Shown piece after piece: positions 36,163 through 44,760 of a stretch of DNA of 64,000 nt (its first letter is position 1; every line of letters begins with the position of its first letter). The translations under genes were made by a program, and so were the position numbers. The notes under the pieces are model-generated. The model saw only the letters and a program-made list of their open reading frames with translations, was not told the DNA's origin and searched no databases. Origin of the DNA: Nitrospirillum iridis (lineage in GTDB: Bacteria > Pseudomonadota > Alphaproteobacteria > Azospirillales > Azospirillaceae); the NCBI RefSeq assembly GCF_014205765.1, contig NZ_JACIIZ010000010.1, positions 62,001 to 126,000 of the forward strand, written 5' to 3'.

Positions 36163-37275
36163 TCAAGCGAGCTTGTCTAAGACAGAGACCGCGTTACGGC
36201 TAACCGTTTCATGTTCGAGGTGCGCATATTTTACAGTCATGCTCATTGTTGAGTGACCTAGCAGTTTGGACACCTCAAACAGTGACACACCGTTCATGAT
36301 CAGCTTGGTGGCGAAGGTGTCGCGCAGGGTGTGGATGGTAGCTTTTCCACGTCGTGCGATTACCACGGGGTCGTTGATCCCCGCCCGTTCCATTGCCGCC
36401 GTGAAGGCCGCCGCCGAATACCCCCGTGGAGTCTTGGAATCCTTCCGGCCGGGAAATATGTAGGGGCTGGCTTCGTCTCGGCGGGTCCGATAGCGACGCT
36501 CAAGGACAGCCCGAAGGCGAGCGGTCATTGCCAACACCGATCGATTCTTGACCTTGCTGCGGTAAAGGTGCAACACACCGCGCTCGAAATCCACGTCATG
36601 CCACGTCATAGTTGCGCCCTCGGTGTGACGACATCCTGTGTCTAGCAGGAACACAGCAAAGTCCCATAGGTCCTGACGGGCTGGCCCCACGACACCCCGC
36701 GCCATCGGCGGCAGTTTGTCGGGGTGCAGTTCTTCTAACAGGCGACGTTCTTCGTCCAGGGTCAGATATCGTGTCTTCGGTTCATACTTAGGCGCGGCAA
36801 AACGAACATTGGGGGCCACCGCCACGCCCCAAACATCACGGCATAAGTTATAGACACGCCCTAGTAAGCCAATCTCATTACCGATATAGTTCCCCTTGAA
36901 GCCCTCCCCTTCCCGCTCCTTCCACAATGTTAGCGCGGTGGCGGTGGTGATTTCTGACATCAATGTCGTTGGGGGAATAAACCAGCTTTTAGGGTTCGGC
37001 CTAGTCTCGCCAATTAGTTTCCCCTTAAGGACCTTTCGGGGGCCGTACGACGGCCGTCCCTCGATAGTCTTTAGGTAGCGCTCAAGAGCATCCTTGATAG
37101 TCAATTCCTCGGCGGCACCTAGCTGAACACGATCCATCTCTTTTTTCAGCATGGCCTGGGCCACTTCACGGGCTTCGGTCTTGGACGTCCGCTTGGTGGA
37201 CTTGCGAAGGCGCTTGCCGTTGACAGAGAAATCAACCCACCAGAATACGCTTTCTTGTGGCTTATAGAGCTTCAT
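36163..37275 (-). CDS. int: Tyrosine-type phage integrase
   Basis: The 370-residue site-specific recombinase starts MKLYKPQESVFWWVDF. It has an N-terminal arm-type binding part, a core-binding helical part (about 75-190) and a C-terminal catalytic domain. The catalytic residues are Arg in DTGCRHTEG, Lys in YRSKVKNRS, the HxxR box HTLRDTF, His in LLGHSTMSM and the tyrosine in KYAHLE. The ATG at 37275 is preferred because the frame farther upstream runs through the operator repeats and AGGGG lies before this ATG. It is the enzyme expected to insert the phage into the MFS gene at 33.18 kb. It is transcribed from an operator-covered promoter at 37372-37423. Confidence 0.95.
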   Translation of the reverse strand: MKLYKPQESVFWWVDFSVNGKRLRKSTKRTSKTEAREVAQAMLKKEMDRVQLGAAEELTIKDALERYLKTIEGRPSYGPRKVLKGKLIGETRPNPKSWFIPPTTLMSEITTATALTLWKEREGEGFKGNYIGNEIGLLGRVYNLCRDVWGVAVAPNVRFAAPKYEPKTRYLTLDEERRLLEELHPDKLPPMARGVVGPARQDLWDFAVFLLDTGCRHTEGATMTWHDVDFERGVLHLYRSKVKNRSVLAMTARLRAVLERRYRTRRDEASPYIFPGRKDSKTPRGYSAAAFTAAMERAGINDPVVIARRGKATIHTLRDTFATKLIMNGVSLFEVSKLLGHSTMSMTVKYAHLEHETVSRNAVSVLDKLA

Positions 37276-37283
37276 GACGCTAC

Positions 37284-37326
37284 CCCTAGTACGTCCAAAT
37301 TTCCCGCCTATAGAAGACAGCAACCG
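37284..37326. repeat. 43-bp direct repeat, copy A (integrase leader)
   Basis: An exact 43-bp sequence beginning CCCTAGTACGTCC and ending AGACAGCAACCG. This copy lies nine bases before the integrase start and includes its ribosome-binding site. The identical copy B lies 179 bases to the right. The operators and promoter of the integrase lie between them. Confidence 0.9.
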
Positions 37327-37371
37327 GCCTTCGCCGAAGCCTGCCCCTATGGCGTCTTTATGTTCTTGAGG

Positions 37372-37423
37372 ATTGTAAGAAGTTCCCCATGGGGACGCAA
37401 GGGGAAAGTTCCCTATGGGGAAC
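37372..37423 (-). promoter_or_regulatory. Integrase promoter with two repressor-type operators
   Basis: On the minus strand TTGCGT (37395-37400), a 17-base spacer and TACAAT (37372-37377) form a near-consensus sigma70 promoter. Operator GTTCCCTATGGGGAAC (37408-37423) lies upstream. A second operator (37382-37397) overlaps the spacer and -35 and starts 26 bases before the first. Its right arm is altered where it doubles as the -35. This is the strongest promoter of the network by sequence. Confidence 0.7.
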
Positions 37424-37433
37424 CATAGACGAT

Positions 37434-37449
37434 ACACAACATGTTGTGT
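37434..37449. promoter_or_regulatory. Perfect 16-bp palindrome upstream of the integrase promoter
   Basis: ACACAACATGTTGTGT is a perfect inverted repeat between the operators and copy B of the 43-bp repeat. It differs from the GTTCnCC operators. It could be a site for an activator or excisionase-like protein. Confidence 0.45.
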
Positions 37450-37462
37450 GCCGACACACAAT

Positions 37463-37505
37463 CCCTAGTACGTCCAAATTTCCCGCCTATAGAAGACAGC
37501 AACCG
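37463..37505. repeat. 43-bp direct repeat, copy B
   Basis: An exact copy of the sequence at 37284-37326, same orientation. It lies upstream of the integrase promoter and next to the AT-rich island. It could be a second arm-type or integrase-binding site; the duplication is seen, the function is not. Confidence 0.9.
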
Positions 37506-37599
37506 CCTGCCTCACCCTCGGGGCCACCCCTGTGCCATCCCGAAGGGCGCTGACGCATACCACACGGCACCGTCACCATAAACCACCGACCATTTTGGA

Positions 37600-37781
37600 A
37601 CGGGCTTATAAGAAAGCCACGACGTATTACTTAAATATACGTCATATATTATCTAAAGTTATAAATATTTCTATGATGTAACTTAAGATAAAATGATATA
37701 TTATTATATTAATATACAATATTTAGGTACACTTTACGATTCATGATGAAGGATCTTCGGTCCTTTTAGTTTTCCATCATG
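37600..37781. other. AT-rich island with nested inverted repeat, between integrase and repressor
   Basis: About 37605-37740 is very AT-rich (long runs of A and T) within a GC-rich genome. No gene is supported. At 37742-37781 an outer pair CATGATG/CATCATG encloses an inner AAGGA/TCCTT hairpin. Such islands often hold attP-type DNA-bending sites or a replication start. The assignment is open. Confidence 0.5.
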
Positions 37782-37794
37782 AAGTCTGAGGTGA

Positions 37795-38160
37795 TCAAGG
37801 GCGCGCGTCTATCATTGGCAGAAGCGTCCCACGCTCTTGACCTTGATTGATCACCTCGGCAGCCGCCTCAATGGACGCATCCCGGAATAACGCCTGGAAA
37901 ATTTCTGGGTAGTCCCAGAACAGTAGGCGAGCCATAAGACTTCCCGGGTTGACGCCTGTCAGCTTAGCGAAGGGTGCCCAGCGGTCGGGCCGCAGTTTCC
38001 CCTGACCATTCTCAATCTGGCTGATGGTTGACCGCTGTTGATAGCCTAGGGCTTCTGCGACCTGTGATGTGACCAATCCGGCATCCTGACGGCACTGCGC
38101 CAGATAGGCGCCGGATGTCTTCCGCTGCTGTTCTTGGTGTTCACGTATGATGATTGCCAT
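37795..38160 (-). CDS. XRE-family repressor candidate (CI-like)
   Basis: The 121-residue protein has an XRE helix-turn-helix (about 18-70; AYLAQCRQDAGLVTSQVAEA then RSTISQIENGQGKLRPD). A C-terminal segment (about 80-121) could mediate dimerisation. It lacks a LexA-type Ser-Lys self-cleavage domain, so induction would need an antirepressor or another signal. It lies between two operator clusters, with operator 38231-38246 about 70 bases upstream, which suggests self-regulation. It is the best candidate for the protein that binds the dispersed palindromes. Assignment as immunity repressor is inferred. Confidence 0.72.
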   Translation of the reverse strand: MAIIIREHQEQQRKTSGAYLAQCRQDAGLVTSQVAEALGYQQRSTISQIENGQGKLRPDRWAPFAKLTGVNPGSLMARLLFWDYPEIFQALFRDASIEAAAEVINQGQERGTLLPMIDARP

Positions 38161-38230
38161 GATGTCCCAAGCGGCTTAAATTGTCGTGGGCCGCTTCTAA
38201 CATGCTTTTTTGGCACTGTGTACCCCAAAA

Positions 38231-38246
38231 GTTCACCGTGGCGAAC
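38231..38246. promoter_or_regulatory. Repressor-type operator, copy 7
   Basis: GTTCACCGTGGCGAAC is a 16-bp inverted repeat of the recurrent form, between the 49-residue gene and the repressor gene. It may autoregulate the repressor. No promoter with the geometry of the other sites was seen. Confidence 0.55.
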
Positions 38247-38250
38247 CGGA

Positions 38251-38400
38251 TCAATCATCACCGAAGGTTAAACCCTCCCGTGCTGCGAGGTAGGCCATAA
38301 CGTCCTCAAACTGCGCGTCGGAAAGGCGGTCGATTAGTGCAAGCTGAAGCCAGCCCACGACCTTTGTTAGTTCGTCGTTAGTATCCTGAACCTGTGACAC
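38251..38400 (-). CDS. Possible small gene upstream of the repressor (49 residues)
   Basis: A GTG-started frame with AAGGGA ten bases upstream encodes an acidic helical 49-residue protein (VSQVQDTNDELTKVVGWLQL at the start). It ends 91 bases before the repressor start on the same strand. It may be a small phage regulator or a chance frame. No domain recognised. Confidence 0.4.
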   Translation of the reverse strand: MSQVQDTNDELTKVVGWLQLALIDRLSDAQFEDVMAYLAAREGLTFGDD

Positions 38401-39262
38401 GGTGCTGTTGTCCCTTGTTTGCAATCCGTTAACGCAATGGTGCGACCTTTTGCCCTTTGTGCCTTCAGGTTTAACCCACGGTCAACAGCACTACTCGTGT
38501 AGCGCCACACCAGCCGGTTTGCAGGCATCGCGGGGGCGCCCGCAAGGGGCGCAGGTCTTGCTAGGCGTACCGCTAAGCTATCCCAACGCATCCCCCATCC
38601 CGTCCCATAACTAAGCCTACGTAGGGCATGACGCCGTCCTTTCGGTAGAAGTGACCTATCCGAACGCTAGGCCCCCATAACCTGAGGGCATATCGCTTCG
38701 TTAATATGGCGTTCTCCTTGGGGAACTTAGGGGGTTCCCTATGGCGATGCAATAGCCCTTTTTCTGTTAGGCTTGATTTTCGCCATCGGGATAGGTTGTG
38801 ATGCTTGCCAAGTGTGACCCCATATCTAGTCTGTACCGCTTAGTACAGCGGCTTAGGACAGTCCCACGCCCGTGGTTCATACTAATCACTTGGCACATTC
38901 ACGGCATAGTCGGGGCGCCTTCGGTGTCAGTCCCTTGGTTTCCCTGGGGTTCCCCCACATACTCTAATATCTAGACAAGATGTGTCGTGCCGCGAGCGCG
39001 TCGCCGCAGCACCGAAACCGGCCCCCAGGGGGTCTATAAAGAGAGCCTTTCGAGGTTCCTTTGGGGTTTGTCGTTGTTGTTGTTGTTCGGCCGCAGGGTA
39101 CCGTTAAGACCCCGCCGGATTTTCTCAATCTCACCCCCCAGGGCCACCATCCCCGGCACACATTTACCCAACATATGCAACCCCGATTGTTCCGGCACTA
39201 ACACCCCCTTGGGTTCGGCAGTTGTAGAACAGAACGGGAACAGACGTCAAGAATGCGACAAT
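38401..39262. other. Control region without supported genes
   Basis: This 862-base stretch separates leftward and rightward transcription units. It contains the promoter and operators at 38711-38752 and a small hairpin CTGTAC/GTACAG (38831-38848). The rightward late promoter is expected here, but none with a clear -35 and -10 was found. A long upstream frame before the fibre gene is composed of low-complexity sequence and is not trusted. No tRNA was seen. Confidence 0.5.
38711..38752 (-). promoter_or_regulatory. Leftward promoter with two repressor-type operators
   Basis: Read leftward, TTGCAT (38747-38752), a 17-base spacer and TAAGTT (38724-38729) form a promoter of the same geometry as at 36073 and 37395. 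The half-degraded operator (38734-38749) covers the -35. The intact operator GTTCTCCTTGGGGAAC (38711-38726) covers the -10. Here the intact site is downstream, so binding would block the start of transcription. It could drive the 49-residue gene and the repressor gene. Confidence 0.6.
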
Positions 39263-40066
39263 ATGCCCCTCGAAAGTGCGTCCTACGTCACCGGCCTGGA
39301 CGCGGCCAACCCATACCCGACCGACCCCACGGCCCAGGGGGATGACCATATCCGAATGCTGAAGGCGGTCCTTCTGGCCACCTTCCCGAAACTGTCGGGT
39401 GCCCTCAATGTCTCCCAAGACGACCTGAACGGCCTGCCCGCCAGCATCACCGCCCTCAATTCCTCGGTGTCTTCGGTCACCTCGACGGTAACCACCCTGG
39501 GCACCACTGTGGCAGCCCTAAGCCCCCAGGTGGCGACCCTGGGGACCACGCTGGCCACCCTAGGCACCACTGTGGCGGGCCTGGGCACCGATGTGACGAC
39601 CCTCAAGGCCGCAAGGATACCCAGCGGGTCAATCCTCATGTGGGCCGGGTCCAGCATCCCCACCGGGTGGGTTCTGTGCGACGGCAGCAACGGGACACCC
39701 GATCTTCGCGGCCGGTTCATCCTGGGCGGTTCGACCGCGGACATCGGGAAGACCGGCGGCGCCTCGACGGCCACCACCGGCTCAGCCGGACAGCATTCAC
39801 ATAGCGGCGGCACGGGTGGAACCGCCCTGACCGTGGATCAAATCCCCTCGCACTCCCATGGGTTCCACACGGGCACCGGGGAACAGACGTTGCAGTCTGG
39901 TTTCGCCGCCAACGCCCAGAACGGCCCAGCCTTTCAGAACCTGACCACCGATGCGGCAGGGGGTGGCAAGGCCCACACCCACACGATTCCCGAGGACGGC
40001 GCCCATACGCATACCGTGAGCGTGCTGCCGCCTTACTACACCCTCGTTTACATCATGAAGACCTGA
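39263..40066 (+). CDS. Tail fibre/collar protein
   Basis: The 267-residue protein starts MPLESASYVTGLDAANPY. It has a helical segment with a repeated TTLGTTVA-type heptad (about 70-115). Then comes the phage tail-collar fold with the key stretch IPSGSILMWAGSSIPTGWVL and DGSNGTPDLRGRFILGG. The tail shows repeated GGxxxTAHTHT blocks. Tail-collar domains adsorb phage to surfaces. The ATG is weakly supported by its upstream sequence; the frame continues far upstream without conservation. It is the first gene of the rightward late arm. Confidence 0.82.
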   Translation: MPLESASYVTGLDAANPYPTDPTAQGDDHIRMLKAVLLATFPKLSGALNVSQDDLNGLPASITALNSSVSSVTSTVTTLGTTVAALSPQVATLGTTLATLGTTVAGLGTDVTTLKAARIPSGSILMWAGSSIPTGWVLCDGSNGTPDLRGRFILGGSTADIGKTGGASTATTGSAGQHSHSGGTGGTALTVDQIPSHSHGFHTGTGEQTLQSGFAANAQNGPAFQNLTTDAAGGGKAHTHTIPEDGAHTHTVSVLPPYYTLVYIMKT

Positions 40067-40068
40067 GC

Positions 40069-41689
40069 ATGCCCATCTTCCCCATTCGGGACATCGGTTC
40101 CGGCGGGGTGCTGGCGGACCTCGCCCCACACAACATGCCTACACCCGGCCTCTCCATGGCCGTGAACGTCATCTTTGAGAACGGCAAGATCAAGCGCGCG
40201 CCCGTGCTGCGCCGTGTTGCCACGATCCCCGCGCCGACCTACTGGTGCACCAGCGTCACCCCGCCGAACGACTATGATTCACTGATCAGCGTTGGCACCG
40301 ATGGACGATGGTTCAAGACGCAATCGGGAACCTCAGTTCCGATCAACCCGAATGGGCATCCTGCGGTCCCGGGTGTAACCCCGCCGACCGCTGGGTTCCT
40401 GAACAGCGTCCTTTATCTGAACCGGGCGGAAGACCTACCTACCTACCTGCGGCCCAACGACAGCCGCCTTCAGGGTTTTGTCGAACTGGCCCACGGGCTA
40501 CCGCGCGCGGTCCCTCAGGACCTTCCGGGATTTCCTGGTGGCCCTGAACGTCACCGCGAACGGTACGGTCAATGGGACCATGGTCAAATGGTCGGACATC
40601 GTGTCCGCCGACAACGTGGACCCATCATGGGACCCCGCGTCCACCACCAACAGCGCTGGTGAAAACCTGCTGTCAAACCTGGCATCCCCGATCATAGACG
40701 GTTGCCAGCTGGGCGACGCCTTTGTGATTTACGCCCGCAATGAAGTGTGGGCCGCCGAATATGTGGGTGGGAATGACATCTTCACGTTTCGGGCGATCTT
40801 CACGGATCAGGGGATAATCAACAGCAATTGTTCGGTCGAGGTGGACCGTAAGCACTTCGTATTCGGCCCCACGGATATCTATACCCACGACGGGATTTCC
40901 AAGTTGTCGGTGTGTGACAACAAGGTCCGGCGGTACATCTTCAGTAGCCTGAACATGTCCAAGGCTGACCGGTGTTTCGTCCACCACGACCAGGCCATGA
41001 ACCTCCTTTGGTTCTGCTATCCCAGCAGTGACGGGCAGACCGCCTACAAGAACCCCGACCGATGTAACCGCGCTGCGGTGTTCGCTTATAACACCGGTCA
41101 ATGGTCCTTCGTGGACCTCCCCGACGCCACCGGGGCCGCGTTCATGGACACCAACACCATTCACACATGGGAAAGCGCTGCGAACCTAACCTGGGATAAC
41201 CTGGGCGGTTCTTGGGCATCCCAAGACGACGGCTATCAGGCCCATAGCGTCTTTCTGTGCAAGAACGGCGACACATCAGACGCGGGCCTGACCGGCATCA
41301 TGTATGCCAGTGACCGCGTTGACGATGGCGTGGTGACGGCCCCGGCGGACTTGGCAGTGATGCCCAGGGCTTTCGTTGAGCGAACCTATGTGGACCTTGA
41401 TGCCGTCGTGGGGCCAGCCCTCACCGGCTACAAGTATGCCCGCAAGCTGTGGCCTGAAATCACGGCAATAAAGACCGGCGTTAGGGTTTATTTCCGATTC
41501 GGAACGTCCGATATTCCGAATGGATCAGTCACATGGGACCCACCGATACCCTACGATGTCGATACGGACTATCAGATAGACCTTCGCTCATCAGGCAGGT
41601 TCCTATCTTATCGCCTCTACTGCGATGAACCGAGCGATTTTCATTTCTCCGGCTTTGACGCCGACGTTGTAATACTAGGAAGAAGGTAA
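40069..41689 (+). CDS. Phage tail/structural protein, split by a one-base frameshift
   Basis: The open frame 40069-40662 (197 residues) ends in low-quality sequence after about residue 137. A second frame (40478-41689) continues the same protein with LSNWPTGYRARSLRTFRDF. Joining them by removing one T from the TTTT run at about 40476-40479 gives one protein of about 540 residues. The two halves are continuous in composition and start three bases after the fibre gene. This family is found in podovirus-like prophages as a tail or head-stabilising protein, but I cannot name it safely. The shift could be a sequencing error, a mutation or programmed +1 frameshifting. Confidence 0.62.
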
Positions 41690-41691
41690 CG

Positions 41692-44600
41692 ATGGGGCCG
41701 ACCCTGACCCTTCCCGAAGTGGAATCGAAGGTCAGGGCCGGTGTCCCGATCTTCTTCCCCGGGATAGACTTCGACAATCCAGCCGATAAGCCCGTGAGCG
41801 TCCCGGGTGGTGATGGCCAGCTTCCCGTCATCGGTGGCGGTGCGCTGACTTACACGACCACCATTACGGCCACGAACGGCCATATCGAATGTGGGGGCCT
41901 TGGCGTCACCGGCACGGGAAGTGACCACGTTACCATCAAAGCCTCGCTGACGATGACCCGCATAGCGTTGCGGACGATGCTATTCACGCCTTTGGAGCCC
42001 GACACCGCAACCAGCCTTAGCCTGAACGTCACCGCCAGTGATGGGACCACCGCCGAAGGGGCTTATACGTTCACCACATACGCGACCGCCGACCTACTGC
42101 CGGTGATCCGCTATCAGCGTCAGCAGGCGCCACAGCTGGTGGACAGCCTGAAGCGCTACACGGACACCGAGTTTGGCCGCGTGGCCGCCGCCGTGAACAG
42201 CATCACGGACGGGGTGACACAGACCATCGTGGACCTTGGGGACCGCATGGATTCCGGCTTCGCCGCCGTGCGGGACACCGTGACAGCGGTAGCGACGGAC
42301 ACGTATTCCATGGCTGAACGTGTTGACGTGCTGCAAGCCGCCTTCAACACGGCGGATACCAAATCGCTCGCGCGGATCAGCCACATAGAATTAGCCTACG
42401 CGGACGCTGACGAAGCCTTGGCGGAACGGATGGATAGCATGGAAGCTACCGTTACGACCAAGAACGCGACGACCAACGCCCGCATTGATGAAATCGCGAT
42501 TGCTTACGCGACAGCCGATAGCGCGCTTGCTGAAGCAACGCGGACCCTTTCAGCGACCGTCACGACCAAGAACGCGGCGACGAACGCCCGAATTGATGAT
42601 GTCGAGATAGCCTATGCGACGGCCGACACGGCCCTGACCAAGCGGCAGGACACTATTGAGGCCACCGTTAAGGCCAAAGATGCGGCGACAAACGCCCGTA
42701 TCGATGACGTTCAGACAGCCTACGCGACAGCCGATAGCGCCCTTGCCGAGGCTACCCAGGCTCTCAGCGCCACCGTGACAGCGAAAGACGTAACGACCAA
42801 CGCGCGCATCGATAGCGTGTCGAAGGCCCTGGCGGACACCAATCATGCGCTTGCGGAACGGACTGACGCCCTTCAGGTATCTTTCAACACCGCCGACACC
42901 GCCACCAACGCCCGCATTGATGAAATCGCGATTGCCTATGCCGCCGCTGATACGGCACTGGCAGAAGACCACAAGGCCCTCAGCGCAACCGTCAGCAAGA
43001 ATTATGCTGACTTGGGCAGCAAGATTGGGCAGGAAACCAGCGACCGCCGGATAGACAGCGTTAACACCAACGCCCGTGTGGACAGCGTATCCCAGGCGGT
43101 GGCCGACACCAATTCGGCCATGGCCAAGCAGGCGGAAACCCTGACCGCCTCTATGACCACGCAGTTTTCCAACGTGGGCGGTCAGTTGTCGGACTTGAGC
43201 GGGGACCTGACACAGGAGATTAAGGACCGCAAGGCGGACACCGTAGCGACCAACGCCCGCGTGGACAGTGTGTCCCAGGCGCTGACGACAGCCCAGACCG
43301 CCTTAGCATCCCGTATCGACTCCGTGACAGCCTCGACGGATGCGCAGTTCAGCAGCGTTGGCGGCCAGGTTCGGGACATCAATTCCCAGATTGGCGGCAT
43401 CAGTGGCCAGCTTGGGCAAATCGGCACGCAGATCACGGGCGCTAACGGCCGCATATCTGACGTATTCGACCAGGTGGGCACCGTGGGCGCGAAGCTGGAC
43501 AGTGAGATTTCCACTCGCCAGTTGGACAGCGTAAACACCAACGCCCGCGTGGACTCTGAGATTAGGGCCCGTACGGATGCCGTTAGCGCCCTAAGCACCC
43601 GTATCGACTCCGTTAACAGCACCGTCACGCTGAACTATGGCACCCTTGATGGGAAGATCGGTCAGGAATCGTCGGATCGCCAGAAGGCCATTACCGCCGT
43701 CAACTCCCGGGTGGATAGTGCTATTCAGGCCGCATCGGACGCCACGGGCGCCGTAGGGACCCGCATAGACAGCGTTCAGGCCTCCGTCGCGTCCAACTGG
43801 CAGAACCTGGACGGCCGGGTGAACTCTGCGAACGACGCCATCAGCGGCGTCAACGGCCGGGTGGACAGCACAAACCAGGATGTCGGTTCCGTCAACGCCC
43901 GGGTGGATTCAGAGACACAGGCCCGCGTTAACATGGACGGCACCTTGTTGGCCCGCGCTGCGCTACGCCTGGACGGTGACGGTTACCTGACCGGTTGGGA
44001 GACCAACAACAATGGTCAGACGGGCAACATGATCTTTACCGTGGATAATCTGTACATGGTAAAGCCCGGAAAGGCTGAAAAGACGCCGATCGTCTCATTC
44101 TCTGACGGCCGATACTATTTCAACGGCGCGATCAACGCCAGCGCCCTGACTACCGGACAGTTCAACGCCGACCTTCAGCTAAAGAATGGTACCGGCTGGA
44201 TCAGTGTCAACGGCAATAATACCTCCGTAAACAATCACTGTTACATCGCCCTATACGATGGAAGCAGCGTGATTGCTTACCTTGGACAAGACCCATTCAA
44301 CAGCAACGACGATACCTTTAGATTTCGATTCTCAGACCATGGTGGAAATACCATCATGGACGTGGACGGAATGGGTGTCGAGGTTGTCAAATGGAAGTCC
44401 CTTGCCCAAAACTCCGCCTCAGCCCCTCAGTTTGTGTCGGCCCCCGGGCCATGGTCCGGAAACAACCAGTACCAGACGCTGACTGTGTTTCAATTCACTT
44501 TGGATCATCCGGCAAACTGCTTGATCATCGCGAACTGGCAGCAGAGTTATTCCAGCGGTCAGAAAAACGTTGATGCACAGCTTCATGTTGATTCGGCCGC

Positions 44601-44760
44601 GAAGATCAGCAGGACAATGGGCGCGGTCAACGATACGCCAACCTACAGTTACGCTATGAATCTCGGCGCCGGAAGTCACCAAGCTGTCTTGTATTGGAAG
44701 ACCGAGGGCAGCGTACAAGCAAGCGGCTTATCTCTGGCCGTCTGGGCTCAATACAAATGA
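41692..44760 (+). CDS. Tail fibre/host-specificity protein, gpJ/DUF1983-like with coiled-coil repeats
   Basis: The 1022-residue protein has an N-terminal beta-rich part (about 1-130). A long coiled-coil section follows, with six copies of a 36-residue repeat of the type TNARIDxIAIAYATADxALAE, from about 217 to 432. A second coiled coil with repeated NARVDSxxxA and SRIDS motifs runs to about 760. A DUF1983-like strand segment follows (LRLDGDGYLTGWETNNNGQ and DNLYMVKPG). The final 240 residues form a compact beta domain likely to bind the host receptor. Its stop overlaps the chaperone gene by four bases. Confidence 0.8.
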   Translation: MGPTLTLPEVESKVRAGVPIFFPGIDFDNPADKPVSVPGGDGQLPVIGGGALTYTTTITATNGHIECGGLGVTGTGSDHVTIKASLTMTRIALRTMLFTPLEPDTATSLSLNVTASDGTTAEGAYTFTTYATADLLPVIRYQRQQAPQLVDSLKRYTDTEFGRVAAAVNSITDGVTQTIVDLGDRMDSGFAAVRDTVTAVATDTYSMAERVDVLQAAFNTADTKSLARISHIELAYADADEALAERMDSMEATVTTKNATTNARIDEIAIAYATADSALAEATRTLSATVTTKNAATNARIDDVEIAYATADTALTKRQDTIEATVKAKDAATNARIDDVQTAYATADSALAEATQALSATVTAKDVTTNARIDSVSKALADTNHALAERTDALQVSFNTADTATNARIDEIAIAYAAADTALAEDHKALSATVSKNYADLGSKIGQETSDRRIDSVNTNARVDSVSQAVADTNSAMAKQAETLTASMTTQFSNVGGQLSDLSGDLTQEIKDRKADTVATNARVDSVSQALTTAQTALASRIDSVTASTDAQFSSVGGQVRDINSQIGGISGQLGQIGTQITGANGRISDVFDQVGTVGAKLDSEISTRQLDSVNTNARVDSEIRARTDAVSALSTRIDSVNSTVTLNYGTLDGKIGQESSDRQKAITAVNSRVDSAIQAASDATGAVGTRIDSVQASVASNWQNLDGRVNSANDAISGVNGRVDSTNQDVGSVNARVDSETQARVNMDGTLLARAALRLDGDGYLTGWETNNNGQTGNMIFTVDNLYMVKPGKAEKTPIVSFSDGRYYFNGAINASALTTGQFNADLQLKNGTGWISVNGNNTSVNNHCYIALYDGSSVIAYLGQDPFNSNDDTFRFRFSDHGGNTIMDVDGMGVEVVKWKSLAQNSASAPQFVSAPGPWSGNNQYQTLTVFQFTLDHPANCLIIANWQQSYSSGQKNVDAQLHVDSAAKISRTMGAVNDTPTYSYAMNLGAGSHQAVLYWKTEGSVQASGLSLAVWAQYK
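42340..42987 (+). repeat. Six tandem 108-bp (36-residue) coiled-coil repeats in the tail fibre
   Basis: Each unit encodes TNARIDxxxxAYATADxALAE within a conserved 36-residue frame. The DNA copies have diverged at many silent sites, so the array is old enough to limit slippage but could still recombine. Unit boundaries are approximate. Confidence 0.75.

Noticed and set aside
36060-38749. GTTC-containing palindromes considered as LexA (SOS) boxes
   Set aside because: Alphaproteobacterial LexA boxes are direct repeats GTTC-N7-GTTC. These are inverted repeats GTTC-N8-GAAC, so a phage repressor fits better.
38821-38900. Possible tRNA in the control region
   Set aside because: Only one small hairpin is present; no cloverleaf, T-arm consensus or CCA-type acceptor pairing was found.
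38987-39262. N-terminal extension of the collar-fibre frame
   Set aside because: The extension lacks a ribosome-binding site and is low-complexity (GTT repeats), while the fibre domain begins with the ATG at 39263.
42340-42987. Regularly spaced repeats considered as a CRISPR array
   Set aside because: The repeats are in frame, adjacent without spacers and encode a coiled coil.
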